In this document: piece after piece, positions 1-9,325 of the stretch
Layout: each line of letters starts with the position of its first letter
How positions within the stretch are numbered: the stretch's first letter is position 1
Assembly (NCBI RefSeq): GCF_001426705.1
Contig: NZ_LMFC01000003.1
Span: forward strand, 393-64,392
Length of the DNA stretch: 64,000 nt
DNA from: Cellulomonas sp. Root485
GTDB taxonomy: Bacteria > Actinomycetota > Actinomycetes > Actinomycetales > Cellulomonadaceae
Direction of reading: 5' to 3'
Notes under the pieces: generated by a model
Told to the model about the DNA's origin: nothing
Database searches by the model: none
Seen by the model: the letters and a program-made list of their open reading frames with translations, nothing else
Program-made: the position numbers and the translations under genes

Positions 1-695
1 GTCTTGTTCGACGCGACGGTGAGCATGCCCGAGCACGAGATCGTGCCCGAGACCCGCACGACGGGCGCCGACCCGGACAGCGCGCTGGACAGCGCCGACG
101 CGCTGGTCACCGTGGTCACCGAGCCGGAGCCGCCGCCGGTGGTGCCGCCGTTCTGCGACGCCCAGCCGACCAGGCCGGTAGCCGGCGGAGTGGTCGGGTT
201 GCTCGTCGGCGGCGGCGTGGTGGGGTTGCTCGTCGGCGGCGGGGTGGTCGGGTTCGACGTCGGGTTGGTCGTGCCGCCCGTGCACGTCACGCCGTTGAGC
301 GTGAAGGTCGTGGGCACCGGGTTGCTGCCCGACCACGACGCGTTGAAGCCGACCTGCGCGGTGGCACCGGTCGACAGCGAGCCGTTCCAGGCCGCGTTGC
401 TGATCGTAACGGCCGCGCCGGACTGCGTCGCGTTGCCGCCCCAGGCCTGCGTGATCTGCTGGCCGGCCCCGAACGACCAGCCCAGCTTCCAGCTGGAGAC
501 CGCGTCGCCGAGGTTGGTGACGACGACGTCACCGCCGAAGCCGCTGGGCCACTGGTTGGTCACCTTGTACTCGACCTTGCAGCCGGTCGCAGCCTGCGCG
601 GGTACCGCCAGGAGCGCGCCGACACCTGCCATCGCGACGAGCGCCGCGGAGGTGAACGCCGCCGTCGCCGTACGTCGTCGGGTCGTGAGTCGCAT
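1..695 (-). CDS. Secreted CBM2-pectate lyase (PL1-like), 3' end outside window
   Basis: Secreted enzyme expected to cleave pectate by beta-elimination while a cellulose-binding module holds it on plant cell walls. The first 231 codons are present. Residues 1-35 are a Sec signal (Arg-rich start, hydrophobic core, cleavage after AQA). Residues about 38-140 form a family 2 carbohydrate-binding module with bracketing Cys39 and Cys138 and the Trp residues of NQWPSGF, WKLGW and AWNGS. A Pro/Thr/Ser/Asn linker follows (141-175), and from about 176 the segment beginning GWASQNGGTTGG and ending in VVVRVSGTI matches the start of family 1 pectate lyases. The ATG at 695 is followed directly by the signal peptide. 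The catalytic domain lies beyond base 1, so the lyase call rests on its first 55 residues; the CBM2 call is firm. Confidence 0.8.
   Translation of the reverse strand, partial: MRLTTRRRTATAAFTSAALVAMAGVGALLAVPAQAATGCKVEYKVTNQWPSGFGGDVVVTNLGDAVSSWKLGWSFGAGQQITQAWGGNATQSGAAVTISNAAWNGSLSTGATAQVGFNASWSGSNPVPTTFTLNGVTCTGGTTNPTSNPTTPPPTSNPTTPPPTSNPTTPPATGLVGWASQNGGTTGGGSGSVTTVTSASALSSALSGSAPVVRVSGTISCSGMLTVASNK
190..261 (-). repeat. 27-bp tandem repeat encoding the Pro/Thr linker
   Basis: Two full copies (190-216 and 217-243, differing at two bases) and a partial third (244-261) of a 27-bp unit encode the repeated NPTTPPPTS linker between the CBM2 and the lyase domain. In-frame repeats of this kind can change copy number by slippage, which would alter linker length without breaking the frame. 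Confidence 0.8.
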
Positions 696-803
696 GGGAG
701 GTCCTCTTCTCGTGCGGCGCCCGGGCTGCACTGCGATGTGCTGGCGCCGTCACGGAAGGGTCCACCTGGGACCTCGGCTCCCCTACCCGGCGAAAGCATT
801 CGG

Positions 804-815
804 GTAACCGGTTTC
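804..815. promoter_or_regulatory. Possible LacI-family operator upstream of pectate lyase
   Basis: GTAACCGGTTTC is a 12-bp near-perfect palindrome with a central CG, the form usual for LacI-family operators. It lies about 110 bp upstream of the pectate lyase start, between it and the end of purL. No LacI gene adjoins it, so a regulator would act in trans. Assigned by pattern only. Confidence 0.35.
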
Positions 816-891
816 TCATTGTTTCAGCGCAGCGTCCCCGACAGGGGGTGGTCGCAGAGCGGCCCACCTGTCGGGGTTCGTCGTGCGCGGG

Positions 892-3255
892 TCAGCCGAA
901 GTAGTGCGGGAGCGTCGCCTCGTGGGCCTCGCGCGCCTCCGCCAGGGGCAGGGTGAACAGGCCCTGCACCTCGACCGCAGGGCCGTGCACGTGGTCGGCG
1001 GCGTCGGTCGGGGTGCCGGCACCCGGCGAGCACGACTCCGCGGTCTCGCCCAGGCGCAGCGCCGGCACACCGCGCGCGGTGCAGAGGTCGACCAGGCGGA
1101 CCTCCTCCGACCGCGGGACGGCGACGAGCACGCGGGCGGTCGACTCCGAGAACAGCGCCTCGAACGGCGTGACGCCGTCGCGTGCGCAGATCGGCTCCAG
1201 CGACACCTGCACGCCGACGCCGAACCGCAGGCTCGACTCGATGAGCGCCTGGACCAGGCCACCCTCCGACAGGTCGTGCGCGGCGTCGACGAGCTCGTCG
1301 CGGCTGGCGCGGATCAGCACCTCGGCCAGCCGGCGCTCGGCGGCCAGGTCGACGGCCGGCGGCAGCCCGCCGAGGTGGCCGTGCACGACGTCGGCCCACG
1401 CCGACCCGTCGAGCTCGGGGCGCGTGGTGCCCAGCAGGTAGACGGCCTGCCCGGGAGCGGTCCAGCCCGACGGCGTGGCGTCGGCGACGTCGTCGAGCAC
1501 GCCCAGCACGCCGACCACCGGGGTCGGGTGGATGGCGGAGTCGATGAGGCCCGGCTCCCCCGTGCCGTTGTAGAGCGAGACGTTGCCGCCGGTGACGGGG
1601 ACCTCGAGCACCTGGCACGCGTCGGCCAGACCGCGGATGGCCTCGACCAGCTGCCACATGGAGTCGGGGTGCTCGGGGCTGCCGAAGTTGAGGCAGTCGG
1701 TGACGGCCAGGGGGCGGGCGCCCGTCGTCGCGACGTTCCGGTACGCCTCCGCCAGGGCCAGCTGGGCGCCCGTGTACGGGTCGAGCTTGGCGTAGCGGCC
1801 GTTGGCGTCGGTGGCCAGCGCGACGCCGAGACCGGTGGTCTCGTCGACGCGGATCACGCCGGAGTCGTCGGGCTGCGCGAGCGCGGTGTTGCCCTGCACG
1901 AAGCGGTCGTACTGGTTGGTCACCCACGCCTTGGACGCGAGGTTGGGGCTGGCGAGCAGCTCCAGGACCGTGGCGCGGAGCTCGGCGTTGGTCGACGGCT
2001 TCCGCAGCGACGCCACGGTGTCCGCGTTGAGCGTGTCCTGCCACGCCGGGCGCGCGTACGGGCGGTCGTAGACCGGGCCCTCGTGCGCGACCGTCTTCGG
2101 GTCGACGTCGACGATGCGCAGGCCGTGGTGGTCGATGGTGAGGCGCCCGGTGCCGGTGACCTCGCCGATCACGGCCGTCTCGACGTCCCACTTGCCGGTG
2201 ATGGCCAGGAACTCGTCGAGCTGGTCGGGCCGGACCACGGCCATCATCCGCTCCTGCGACTCCGACATGAGGATCTCGCCGGCGGTCAGCGACGGGTCAC
2301 GGAGCAGCACGTTCTCCAGGTCGACGTGCATGCCGCCGTCGCCGTTGGAGGCCAGCTCGCTGGTCGCGCACGAGATGCCGGCAGCGCCCAGGTCCTGGAT
2401 CCCCTCGACCACGCGCGCGGCGTAGAGCTCGAGGCAGCACTCGATGAGCACCTTCTCCATGAACGGGTCGCCCACCTGCACCGACGGGCGCTTGGACGGC
2501 TTGGTGTCGTCGAACGTCTCGCTGGCCAGGATCGACGCGCCACCGATGCCGTCGCCGCCCGTGCGCGCACCGAAGAGGACCACCTTGTTGCCCGCGCCCG
2601 AGGCGTTGGCCAGGTGGATGTCCTCGTGCCGCAGGACGCCCAGGCACAGCGCGTTGACCAGCGGGTTGCCCTGGTAGGAGGCGTCGAACACGAGCTCGCC
2701 GCCGATGTTGGGCAGGCCGAGGGAGTTGCCGTAGCCGCCGACCCCGGCGACGACGCCGTGCACCACGCGAGCGGTGTCGGGGTGGTCAACGGCACCGAAG
2801 CGCAGCTGGTCCATGACCGCGACCGGGCGCGCACCCATCGAGATGATGTCGCGCACGATCCCGCCGACGCCCGTGGCCGCGCCCTGGTACGGCTCGACGT
2901 AGGACGGGTGGTTGTGCGACTCGACCTTGAACGTGACCGCCCAGCCGTCGCCGATGTCCACGACGCCCGCGTTCTCGCCGATGCCGACGAGCAGGTGCTC
3001 CTTCATGGCATCGGTGGTCTTGTCGCCGAACTGGCGCAGGTGGTTCTTGCTCGACTTGTACGAGCAGTGCTCCGACCACATGACCGAGTACATGGCGAGC
3101 TCGGCGGCCGTGGGGCGGCGGCCGAGGATGTCCCGGATGCGCTGGTACTCGTCCGGCTTCAGGCCCAGCTCCGCGAACGGCTGCTCCTGGTCGGGAGTCG
3201 CGGCGGCGACGTCGACGGTGTCGGTCTGGGGGGCGCGCGCAGGTGCGGTGGTCAT
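892..3255 (-). CDS. purL: Phosphoribosylformylglycinamidine synthase subunit PurL
   Basis: Catalytic subunit of the three-protein FGAM synthase (PurL with PurQ and PurS), fourth step of de novo purine synthesis: FGAR plus ATP plus ammonia from PurQ gives FGAM. The 787-residue protein has the length of the small, bacillus-type PurL. Recognisable segments are [16 protein letters not shown] near the N terminus, [14 protein letters not shown], the glycine-rich [19 protein letters not shown] and GGNVSLYN in the second half. The ATG at 3255 was chosen because it has GAGGGA just upstream and begins with a typical PurL N terminus; longer starts add a basic, low-complexity tail. purQ and purS lie about 24.5 kb away rather than adjacent. 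Confidence 0.95.
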   Translation of the reverse strand: MTTAPARAPQTDTVDVAAATPDQEQPFAELGLKPDEYQRIRDILGRRPTAAELAMYSVMWSEHCSYKSSKNHLRQFGDKTTDAMKEHLLVGIGENAGVVDIGDGWAVTFKVESHNHPSYVEPYQGAATGVGGIVRDIISMGARPVAVMDQLRFGAVDHPDTARVVHGVVAGVGGYGNSLGLPNIGGELVFDASYQGNPLVNALCLGVLRHEDIHLANASGAGNKVVLFGARTGGDGIGGASILASETFDDTKPSKRPSVQVGDPFMEKVLIECCLELYAARVVEGIQDLGAAGISCATSELASNGDGGMHVDLENVLLRDPSLTAGEILMSESQERMMAVVRPDQLDEFLAITGKWDVETAVIGEVTGTGRLTIDHHGLRIVDVDPKTVAHEGPVYDRPYARPAWQDTLNADTVASLRKPSTNAELRATVLELLASPNLASKAWVTNQYDRFVQGNTALAQPDDSGVIRVDETTGLGVALATDANGRYAKLDPYTGAQLALAEAYRNVATTGARPLAVTDCLNFGSPEHPDSMWQLVEAIRGLADACQVLEVPVTGGNVSLYNGTGEPGLIDSAIHPTPVVGVLGVLDDVADATPSGWTAPGQAVYLLGTTRPELDGSAWADVVHGHLGGLPPAVDLAAERRLAEVLIRASRDELVDAAHDLSEGGLVQALIESSLRFGVGVQVSLEPICARDGVTPFEALFSESTARVLVAVPRSEEVRLVDLCTARGVPALRLGETAESCSPGAGTPTDAADHVHGPAVEVQGLFTLPLAEAREAHEATLPHYFG

Positions 3256-3499
3256 CGATTCCCTCGGTGGAGACCCGTGGGCCGCTCGTCGGCCAGGCGG
3301 CCGACGACACAGCCGACATCGGCAGACGCAGGTCAGGATACCGGCGCCCGGACGCGGTCCGGAGCCGCGTCCGCGCGCACGAGTTTCCGGGCAATTGCGG
3401 CGGTATCCCCCGGCTCGGCGATCGCTGCACTGACCTGCGGCGACAGGGTGCGCATGACTGAGCACGGCGCGAGATGACCGCGATCACGCGGCCTCGCTC

Positions 3500-3513
3500 G
3501 AGTTGCGCAACTC
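3500..3513. promoter_or_regulatory. LacI-family operator, perfect palindrome
   Basis: GAGTTGCGCAACTC is a perfect 14-bp palindrome with a central CG, 24 bp upstream of the ATG of the LacI gene at 3538. It fits the usual form of LacI-family operators and is the best candidate site for autoregulation of the sugar operon that follows. The rest of the 282-bp gap to purL shows only a possible -10 (TATCCT, minus strand, 3335-3340) for purL. Confidence 0.6.
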
Positions 3514-3537
3514 CGGGGATGGTGTGACGGTCGCCAC

Positions 3538-4554
3538 ATGAAAGCGCTTCCTACGCCGCAAGGCAACGAGCTGGGCACGGTGACGATCTACGACGTCGCC
3601 GCGCTCGCCGGCGTCGGGATCGCGACCGTCTCCCGGGCCATGAACGGGTCGGCGCCCGTCGCCGATGCCACCCGGGCCCGGGTGCTCGCCGCCGTGGAGG
3701 AGCTCGGCTTCCGCCCCAGCCACGCAGGAACCTCGCTCGCCGCACGCACGCACGCCGCCAACGGGATCGTCTTCCCCGACCTGTCGGGCCCGTACTACGC
3801 CGAGGTGCTCCTCGGGTACGAGGAGACCGCGTCCCGTCTCGGGCGCAGCGTCCTCGTCCTGGCCACCCACGGCCGTCCCGACCCCGACGCCGCGGTCCGC
3901 GACCTGGCCGGGCGGGTCGACGGGATGGTCGTCCTGGGCCGCACGGTCGCCGACGAGGTCATCGCCAGCCTGGCCGGCCTCCCGGTGGTCGTCGTGGCCC
4001 GGCCGGAGCTCGGCGACGTCGACTCGGTCCGCACCGACGGCCTCACCTCCGCCCGCGCCCTCGGCGAGCACCTCGCCGGTCACGGGCTGCGGCACATCGC
4101 CCTCCTCGGGTCCCCCGAGGAGTCCCCCGACGTCGCCGAGCGGTTCCTCGGCATCCGCGAGGGCCTCGGCGCGCACGGCATCGAGCCCACCGAGACGCCG
4201 TGCCTGTTCGACGAGGCGTCGGGCACCCGCGTCGCCGCCACCCTGCTCGAAGGGCGTCGCCGTCCCGACGCCCTCGTCTGCGCGAACGACGAGATCGCGC
4301 TGGGCGCCATCGTCGCGGCCGAAGGAGCCGGCCTGCGCGTGGGGCACGACATCGCGATCACCGGGTGGGACGACGTCATGGCCGCACGCCATGCCCGTCC
4401 GGCCCTCACCACCGTCCGCCAACCGATGCGTGCGCTCGGGTCCCTCGCCGCCGAGGTGCTCGACGAGCGCATCACCGCCACCCGCACGACCCCGCGGCAC
4501 GAGTTGCTCGCCACCGACCTGGTGGTGCGCGACAGCTGCGGCCTGCACCCCTGA
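3538..4554 (+). CDS. LacI-family transcriptional regulator
   Basis: Sugar-responsive repressor, first gene of the operon running to 13300. The N-terminal helix-turn-helix is TIYDVAALAGVGIATVSRAM (about residues 15-34), followed by hinge helix RPSHAGTSLAAR and a periplasmic-binding-protein-like effector domain to residue 338, the usual length. The effector is unknown; the operon's hydrolases suggest a glucoside or xyloside. Two candidate operators lie at or just before the start. The ATG at 3538 lacks a clear ribosome binding site and sits in an operator, so the in-frame GTG at 3580, immediately before TIYDVAA, is a plausible alternative start. The stop is 41 bp before the solute-binding protein. 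Confidence 0.9.
   Translation: MKALPTPQGNELGTVTIYDVAALAGVGIATVSRAMNGSAPVADATRARVLAAVEELGFRPSHAGTSLAARTHAANGIVFPDLSGPYYAEVLLGYEETASRLGRSVLVLATHGRPDPDAAVRDLAGRVDGMVVLGRTVADEVIASLAGLPVVVVARPELGDVDSVRTDGLTSARALGEHLAGHGLRHIALLGSPEESPDVAERFLGIREGLGAHGIEPTETPCLFDEASGTRVAATLLEGRRRPDALVCANDEIALGAIVAAEGAGLRVGHDIAITGWDDVMAARHARPALTTVRQPMRALGSLAAEVLDERITATRTTPRHELLATDLVVRDSCGLHP
3539..3552. promoter_or_regulatory. Second LacI-type operator overlapping the lacI start
   Basis: GAAAGCGCTTCC (within 3539-3552) is an imperfect palindrome around AAGCGCTT. It overlaps the first codons of the regulator if translation starts at 3538, or lies just upstream if the GTG at 3580 is used. It is 39 bp from the perfect palindrome at 3500, roughly four helical turns, which would suit binding by two dimers. 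Confidence 0.45.
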
Positions 4555-4595
4555 CGGACCCCACGAGGGAACGTCCGGTTCGAGGAGGAACCACC

Positions 4596-5870
4596 ATGAG
4601 GAGAACAGCGCGCATCAGCGTCGCCGCGCTCGCCGTCACGACGCTCGCACTGACCGCCTGCGGTCGCGGCGACGAGACCGCCACCGGGGACGCCAGCGCC
4701 ACCGCCGTCGACACCAGCGAGCTCAGCGGCACCGTGACCGTCTGGGCGATGGGGACGGAGGGCGAGGCCCTCGGCGACTTCGCGCAGGCGTTCACCGAGG
4801 AGAACCCGGACGTGACGGTCGAGGTCACCGCCGTGCCCTGGGACGCCGCCCACGACAAGATCGCCACCGCGATCGCCGCCGACGAGGTGCCCGACGTCTC
4901 GATGATCGGCACCACGTGGATGGGTGAGTTCGCCACGTCCGGCGGTCTGGACCCGACGCCGCCGGACCTCATCGACGAGTCCACGTTCTTCGAGGGCGCC
5001 TGGGGCTCCACCGAGGTCGGCGGGACGTCCTACGCGGTGCCGTGGTACGTCGAGACGCGCGTGCTGTACGTCGACACCGCGCTCGCCGAGCAGGCGGGCG
5101 TCTCCCCGACACCCGCGACGTGGGACGACCTGATGGCGACCTCGACGGGCATGCAGTCCGCGGGCGCGCAGTGGGGCATCAACCTGCAGCCGGGCGAGAC
5201 CGGGGCGTGGCAGACGTTCATGCCGTTCGCCTGGCAGGCAGGGGCCGAGATCATGAACGAGGACCAGACCGAGTTCACGTTCGACAGCCCCGAGTTCGTC
5301 AAGGCCCTCACGTTCTACCAGTCGTTCTTCACCGACGGGGTCGCCCCCAAGGAGCTGCCGGAAGGCACCCTGGAACCCGACTTCGTCGCCGGCAAGATCG
5401 GCGCGTTCCAGTCCGGCCCGTGGCACATCGGGATCCTCGACGAGACCGGCGGCGAGGGCTTCATGGACAGCGTGACCATCGCGCCGCTGCCCGCCGGCGA
5501 GAAGCAGGCGTCGTTCATCGGCGGCAGCAACCTCGCGGTGTTCAAGAGCGCCGAGAACCGCGACGCGGCGTGGGCCTTCGTGCAGTGGCTGAGCGACCCC
5601 GAGGTCCAGGCCGACTGGTACGCCGAGACCAGCGACCTGCCCGCCGTGCAGGCGGCGTGGGAGTCCGGCGACCTGGCCTCCGACGAGCGCCTCGCGGTGT
5701 TCGGCGAGCAGATGACGACCGCGCAGTCACCGCCCGCGATCCCCACGTGGGAGCAGATCGCCAACGTGATCGACACCGAGCTGGAGAAGGTCTGCAAGAC
5801 CGGCATGGACCCGCAGGAGGCCGCCACGGCCATCCAGCAGCAGGCCGAGTCGATCGGGACGGGGCTCTGA
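4596..5870 (+). CDS. Sugar ABC transporter solute-binding lipoprotein
   Basis: Extracellular, membrane-anchored receptor that captures an oligosaccharide and delivers it to the two permeases encoded next. The ATG at 4596 has a strong ribosome site (GAGGAGGAA). Residues 1-22 are a lipoprotein signal ending in the lipobox LTAC, then an acidic, Thr/Ser-rich spacer and a family 1 extracellular solute-binding fold (GTVTVWAMGTEGEAL, DVSMIGTTWMGEF, PLPAGEKQASFIGGSNLAVF). The 424-residue length is usual. No ATPase is encoded in the operon, so the system presumably uses a shared MsiK-type ATPase encoded elsewhere, as is common in actinobacteria. Confidence 0.93.
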   Translation: MRRTARISVAALAVTTLALTACGRGDETATGDASATAVDTSELSGTVTVWAMGTEGEALGDFAQAFTEENPDVTVEVTAVPWDAAHDKIATAIAADEVPDVSMIGTTWMGEFATSGGLDPTPPDLIDESTFFEGAWGSTEVGGTSYAVPWYVETRVLYVDTALAEQAGVSPTPATWDDLMATSTGMQSAGAQWGINLQPGETGAWQTFMPFAWQAGAEIMNEDQTEFTFDSPEFVKALTFYQSFFTDGVAPKELPEGTLEPDFVAGKIGAFQSGPWHIGILDETGGEGFMDSVTIAPLPAGEKQASFIGGSNLAVFKSAENRDAAWAFVQWLSDPEVQADWYAETSDLPAVQAAWESGDLASDERLAVFGEQMTTAQSPPAIPTWEQIANVIDTELEKVCKTGMDPQEAATAIQQQAESIGTGL

Positions 5871-5874
5871 CCCC

Positions 5875-6888
5875 ATGTCGACGACCCTGACCTCCGGGCA
5901 GGGCGTGCGACCCCCGGGGGCAGCCGACGAGGCTGCTCCCCGGGTGCGTCGCTCGTCGCCCCTGCGCCGTCGGCGCAGCATCGCCGCGTGGGGCATGGCG
6001 GCACCGTTCGTGGTGCTGTTCCTCGTGTTCACCGCGTGGCCGGTGCTCTCGTCGCTCTTCATGAGCGTCACCGACATCAAGAGCCGCGACCTGCAGAACC
6101 CGTTCGCCGTCAACTTCGTGGGGTTCGAGAACTTCGCGACCGTGCTGACCGACCCGATCTTCCACAAGGCCGCGTTCAACACGCTCTACTTCGTCGTCGT
6201 CGGCGTCCCGCTGACGATCCTCGTGGCGCTGGCCATCGCGATCGCGCTCAACACCGGCATCACCAAGCTGTCCGGGTTCTTCCGGGTCGGGTACTACATG
6301 CCCGTCGTCACGACGATCGTCGCCGTGGCGGTCGTCTGGCGCTTCCTGCTGCAGCCCGAGAACGGGCTGGTCAACGAGGTGCTGGGCTGGTTCGGCATCC
6401 AAGGACCCGACTGGCTGGGCAGCACGACGTGGGCGATGCCGTCGCTGATCATGATGTCGGTCTGGCGCTCGCTGGGCACGCTCGTGGTGATCTTCCTGGC
6501 CGGGCTCCAGTCGGTGCCCAAGGCTCTGCACGAGGCCGGCGCGCTCGACGGCGCCAACGCCTGGCAGCGGCTGCGGAACATCACGCTGCCGACGCTGCGC
6601 CCGACCATGCTGTTCGCCGGCGTCATCACCGGCATCGGGTTCCTGCAGCTCTTCGAGGAGCCGTTCGTCATGACCCAGGGCGGACCGTTGAACAGCACGC
6701 TCTCGGTCGCGTACCTGGTCTACAACACGTTCGGCTTCGGCAACTACGGGGTCGCCGCCGCGATGAGCTACGTGCTCTTCGCCGCCGTCGTCCTGCTCAC
6801 GGTCCTGCAGTTCACGGTCCTCGGTGAGCGCGACGACGCGGCGGGCAAGCGGCGCCGCTGGTTCCGGCCGGCGGGAGGTGCGCGATGA
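5875..6888 (+). CDS. Sugar ABC transporter permease (MalF/MsmF type)
   Basis: First of two inner-membrane subunits forming the sugar channel. A charged N-terminal tail of about 38 residues precedes six predicted membrane segments, the first beginning MAAPFVVLFLVFTAWPV. The cytoplasmic EAA loop that contacts the ATPase is EAGALDGANAWQRLRNITLP. The start is 4 bp after the solute-binding protein's stop, and the last four bases overlap the next gene (ATGA), so the three are translated together. Confidence 0.93.
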   Translation: MSTTLTSGQGVRPPGAADEAAPRVRRSSPLRRRRSIAAWGMAAPFVVLFLVFTAWPVLSSLFMSVTDIKSRDLQNPFAVNFVGFENFATVLTDPIFHKAAFNTLYFVVVGVPLTILVALAIAIALNTGITKLSGFFRVGYYMPVVTTIVAVAVVWRFLLQPENGLVNEVLGWFGIQGPDWLGSTTWAMPSLIMMSVWRSLGTLVVIFLAGLQSVPKALHEAGALDGANAWQRLRNITLPTLRPTMLFAGVITGIGFLQLFEEPFVMTQGGPLNSTLSVAYLVYNTFGFGNYGVAAAMSYVLFAAVVLLTVLQFTVLGERDDAAGKRRRWFRPAGGAR

Positions 6889-7760
6889 CCAGCACGAGCA
6901 CCACCACGAAGCCCCGCGAGCAGGCGGGGTCGCACATCGGCGAACCGCAGCCGCGCCCGTGGATCTACGTCGTCCTCGGCCTCGGGCTCGTCCTCGTCGT
7001 GACGCCGTTCATCTGGATGCTCCTCGGGTCGTTCAAGACGAACGGGGAGCTGCGGTCCAACCCGCCGACGTGGTGGCCGCAGGCACCCACGATCGACAAC
7101 TACCGGGAGCTGTTCACGCGGCTCGACTTCGCGCAGTTCTTCACCAACTCGTTCGTCGTCGCCGTCGTGGTGACGGTCGGCAACATGGTGTTCTGCTCGA
7201 TGCTCGGCTACGCGTTCGCGAAGATCGACTTCTGGGGCCGCACCTGGCTGTTCCGGCTGGTCCTGGCCACGTTGATGATCCCGGGCATGGTGCTGCTGGT
7301 CCCCCTGTTCGTGCTGGTCAGCAACCTCGGCATGGTCAACACGTACTTCGGGCTGATCCTGCCGTTCCTGGCCGGGCCGTTCGGGGTGTTCCTCATGCGG
7401 CAGTTCATGCAGGGGATCCCCGACGAGCTCATCGACGCCGCGCGCGTCGACGGTGCCGGCGAGCTGCGGATCTTCGCGACCGTGGTCCTGCCCCTGTGCA
7501 AGCCCGCGCTCGCGACGCTCGCGATCCTCACCTTCCTCGGCTCCTGGAACAACTTCCTGTGGCCGCTGGTGGTCGCCAGCACCGAGGACATGTACACGCT
7601 GCCGGTCGCGCTCGCGCTCTACAGCGTCGGGCAGAACTCGACCAACTACGGGCTGCTCCTCGCAGGCTCGTGCGTGGTCCTGATCCCCGTGCTCGTCGTG
7701 TTCCTCACGATGCAGCGCCACTTCGTCCAGGGGCTGGCGACCACCGGCCTCAAGTCCTGA
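6885..7760 (+). CDS. Sugar ABC transporter permease (MalG/MsmG type)
   Basis: Second channel subunit. It has a short charged N terminus, six predicted membrane segments beginning IYVVLGLGLVLVVTPFIWML, the conserved periplasmic segment FKTNGELRSNPPTWWP and the EAA loop DAARVDGAGELRIFATVVLP, ending in QGLATTGLKS as is usual in the family. The start overlaps the previous permease by four bases. The next gene starts 11 bp downstream. Confidence 0.93.
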   Translation: MTSTSTTTKPREQAGSHIGEPQPRPWIYVVLGLGLVLVVTPFIWMLLGSFKTNGELRSNPPTWWPQAPTIDNYRELFTRLDFAQFFTNSFVVAVVVTVGNMVFCSMLGYAFAKIDFWGRTWLFRLVLATLMIPGMVLLVPLFVLVSNLGMVNTYFGLILPFLAGPFGVFLMRQFMQGIPDELIDAARVDGAGELRIFATVVLPLCKPALATLAILTFLGSWNNFLWPLVVASTEDMYTLPVALALYSVGQNSTNYGLLLAGSCVVLIPVLVVFLTMQRHFVQGLATTGLKS

Positions 7761-7771
7761 AGGGCTCCACG

Positions 7772-9325
7772 ATGAGACTTCGATCCCTCGCGGCCGCCAC
7801 GGCCGCGGCCGCCCTGCTCCTCACCGGTGCCACGACCGCCTCCGCCGGCGGCCACCACCACGACGACCTCGGCCTGACCCGGCAGGACCGTGCCGACCTG
7901 CACCGCTGGGCGGCCGACACGTGGACCTCCTTCGTCGCGATGACGGACGAGACCACCGGCCTGCCCGCCGACAACATCGACGCAACGCTCGACCCGGCCA
8001 CACGGTCGGGCTACACCTCGCCGACGAACATCGGCGCCTACCTGTGGTCCACGATCTCCGCCGAGGAGCTCGGGGTGATCAGCAAGCGTGAGGCCCGCGA
8101 GCGCCTGCGGCAGACGCTCGCGACGGTCGCGACGATGGAGCGCCACGAGCCGAGCGGCATGTTCTACAACTGGTACGACGAGGCCACGGGCGCCAAGCTC
8201 ACGCAGTTCCCCACCGGCGAGACCGTCTACCCGTTCCTGTCCACCGTGGACAACGGGTGGATGGCCGCGGCGCTCATGGTCGTCGCGACCGCCGAGCCGT
8301 CGCTCCGCCGCCAGGCGAACGCCCTCCTGGAGCCGATGAACTTCGGCGCGTTCTACGACGCGGACCAGTTCGGCGGGACGCGCCCCGGCATGATGCGCGG
8401 CGGCTTCTGGGTGGACCCGCCCGTGAACCAGTGCACCCAGGCCGGGACTGTCGCGGGGTCGCCCGTGCTGTTCACCTGCCACCACTACGACATCACCAAC
8501 TCCGAGCCACGGATCGCCAGCTACATCGGCATCGTGCGCGGCCAGGTCCCGCCCGCGCACTACTTCGCGACGAACCGCACCTTCCCGGCCAGCTGCGACT
8601 GGGACTGGCTGGAGCAGCGCCCGGTCGGCGTGACCCGCACGTACGAGGGCCTCGAGGTCTTCGAGGGTGCGTTCACGTACCGCGGCATGCACATCGTCCC
8701 GAGCTGGGGCGGTGACATGTTCGAGGAGCTCATGCCGGACCTGTTCGTGCCGGAGTCCGAGTGGGCCCCGAAGAGCTGGGGCGTCAACCACCCGCTCGCC
8801 GTCCGCGCGCACATCGAGCACGGCCTGGTCGAGGCCGGCTACGGCTACTGGGGGTTCTCCCCCGCCAGCGACCCGTTCGGCACGTACAGCGTGTACGGCG
8901 TCGACGCGATCGGCATGGACCCGGGCGGGTACCCGTCGGACGCGGAGAAGACGAACGTGGATGCGGGCTACGAGGGCTGCCGCGAGGCGACGAACCCGAC
9001 GCCGACGTTCGGTGACGGCGTCGTCACCCCGCACGCCTCCTTCCTCGCGCTGCCGTACGCGCCGCGCGAGGCCGTCGACAACCTCCGCAACATCGAGACG
9101 GTGCTCGGCGCGTACGGGGACGGCGGGTTCTACGACTCCGTCGCGGTCCGCTCCAACACCCAGGCGAAGCGGTACCTGTCGCTCGACCAGGGCATGGTCC
9201 TGGGCGCGCTGGGCAACGTGCTCGGCGGCGGGGTGCTGCACGACTCGTTCGGCACCCGCCAGGTGGAGAAGGTCCTGCGACCGCTCATCGGCCAGGAGGA
9301 GTTCAGCGCGGGGGTGATCAAGTGA
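7772..9325 (+). CDS. Secreted glucoamylase/GH144-like (alpha/alpha)6 hydrolase
   Basis: Secreted glycoside hydrolase, probably the enzyme that releases the oligosaccharide imported by this operon. The ATG at 7772 begins a Sec signal (residues 1-27, cleavage near ASA; no lipobox), followed by a His-rich mature start (GGHHHDD). Diagnostic segments are TSPTNIGAYLWST, PSGMFYNWYD, VDNGWMAAALMV, PSWGGDMFEELMPDLFVP and GYWGFSPASDPFGTYSVYGV, the last two typical of the PF10091 glucoamylase-like domain shared with GH144. GH144 members act on beta-1,2-glucan, but neither the linkage nor the catalytic residues can be fixed from sequence alone. Length 517; the stop overlaps the GH39 start by four bases. 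Confidence 0.7.
   Translation: MRLRSLAAATAAAALLLTGATTASAGGHHHDDLGLTRQDRADLHRWAADTWTSFVAMTDETTGLPADNIDATLDPATRSGYTSPTNIGAYLWSTISAEELGVISKREARERLRQTLATVATMERHEPSGMFYNWYDEATGAKLTQFPTGETVYPFLSTVDNGWMAAALMVVATAEPSLRRQANALLEPMNFGAFYDADQFGGTRPGMMRGGFWVDPPVNQCTQAGTVAGSPVLFTCHHYDITNSEPRIASYIGIVRGQVPPAHYFATNRTFPASCDWDWLEQRPVGVTRTYEGLEVFEGAFTYRGMHIVPSWGGDMFEELMPDLFVPESEWAPKSWGVNHPLAVRAHIEHGLVEAGYGYWGFSPASDPFGTYSVYGVDAIGMDPGGYPSDAEKTNVDAGYEGCREATNPTPTFGDGVVTPHASFLALPYAPREAVDNLRNIETVLGAYGDGGFYDSVAVRSNTQAKRYLSLDQGMVLGALGNVLGGGVLHDSFGTRQVEKVLRPLIGQEEFSAGVIK

Noticed and set aside
883..3477. Long open frame on the plus strand across purL
   Set aside because: Antisense shadow of purL in GC-rich DNA; Arg/Val/Gly-rich product with no recognisable motif, while purL on the other strand is unambiguous.
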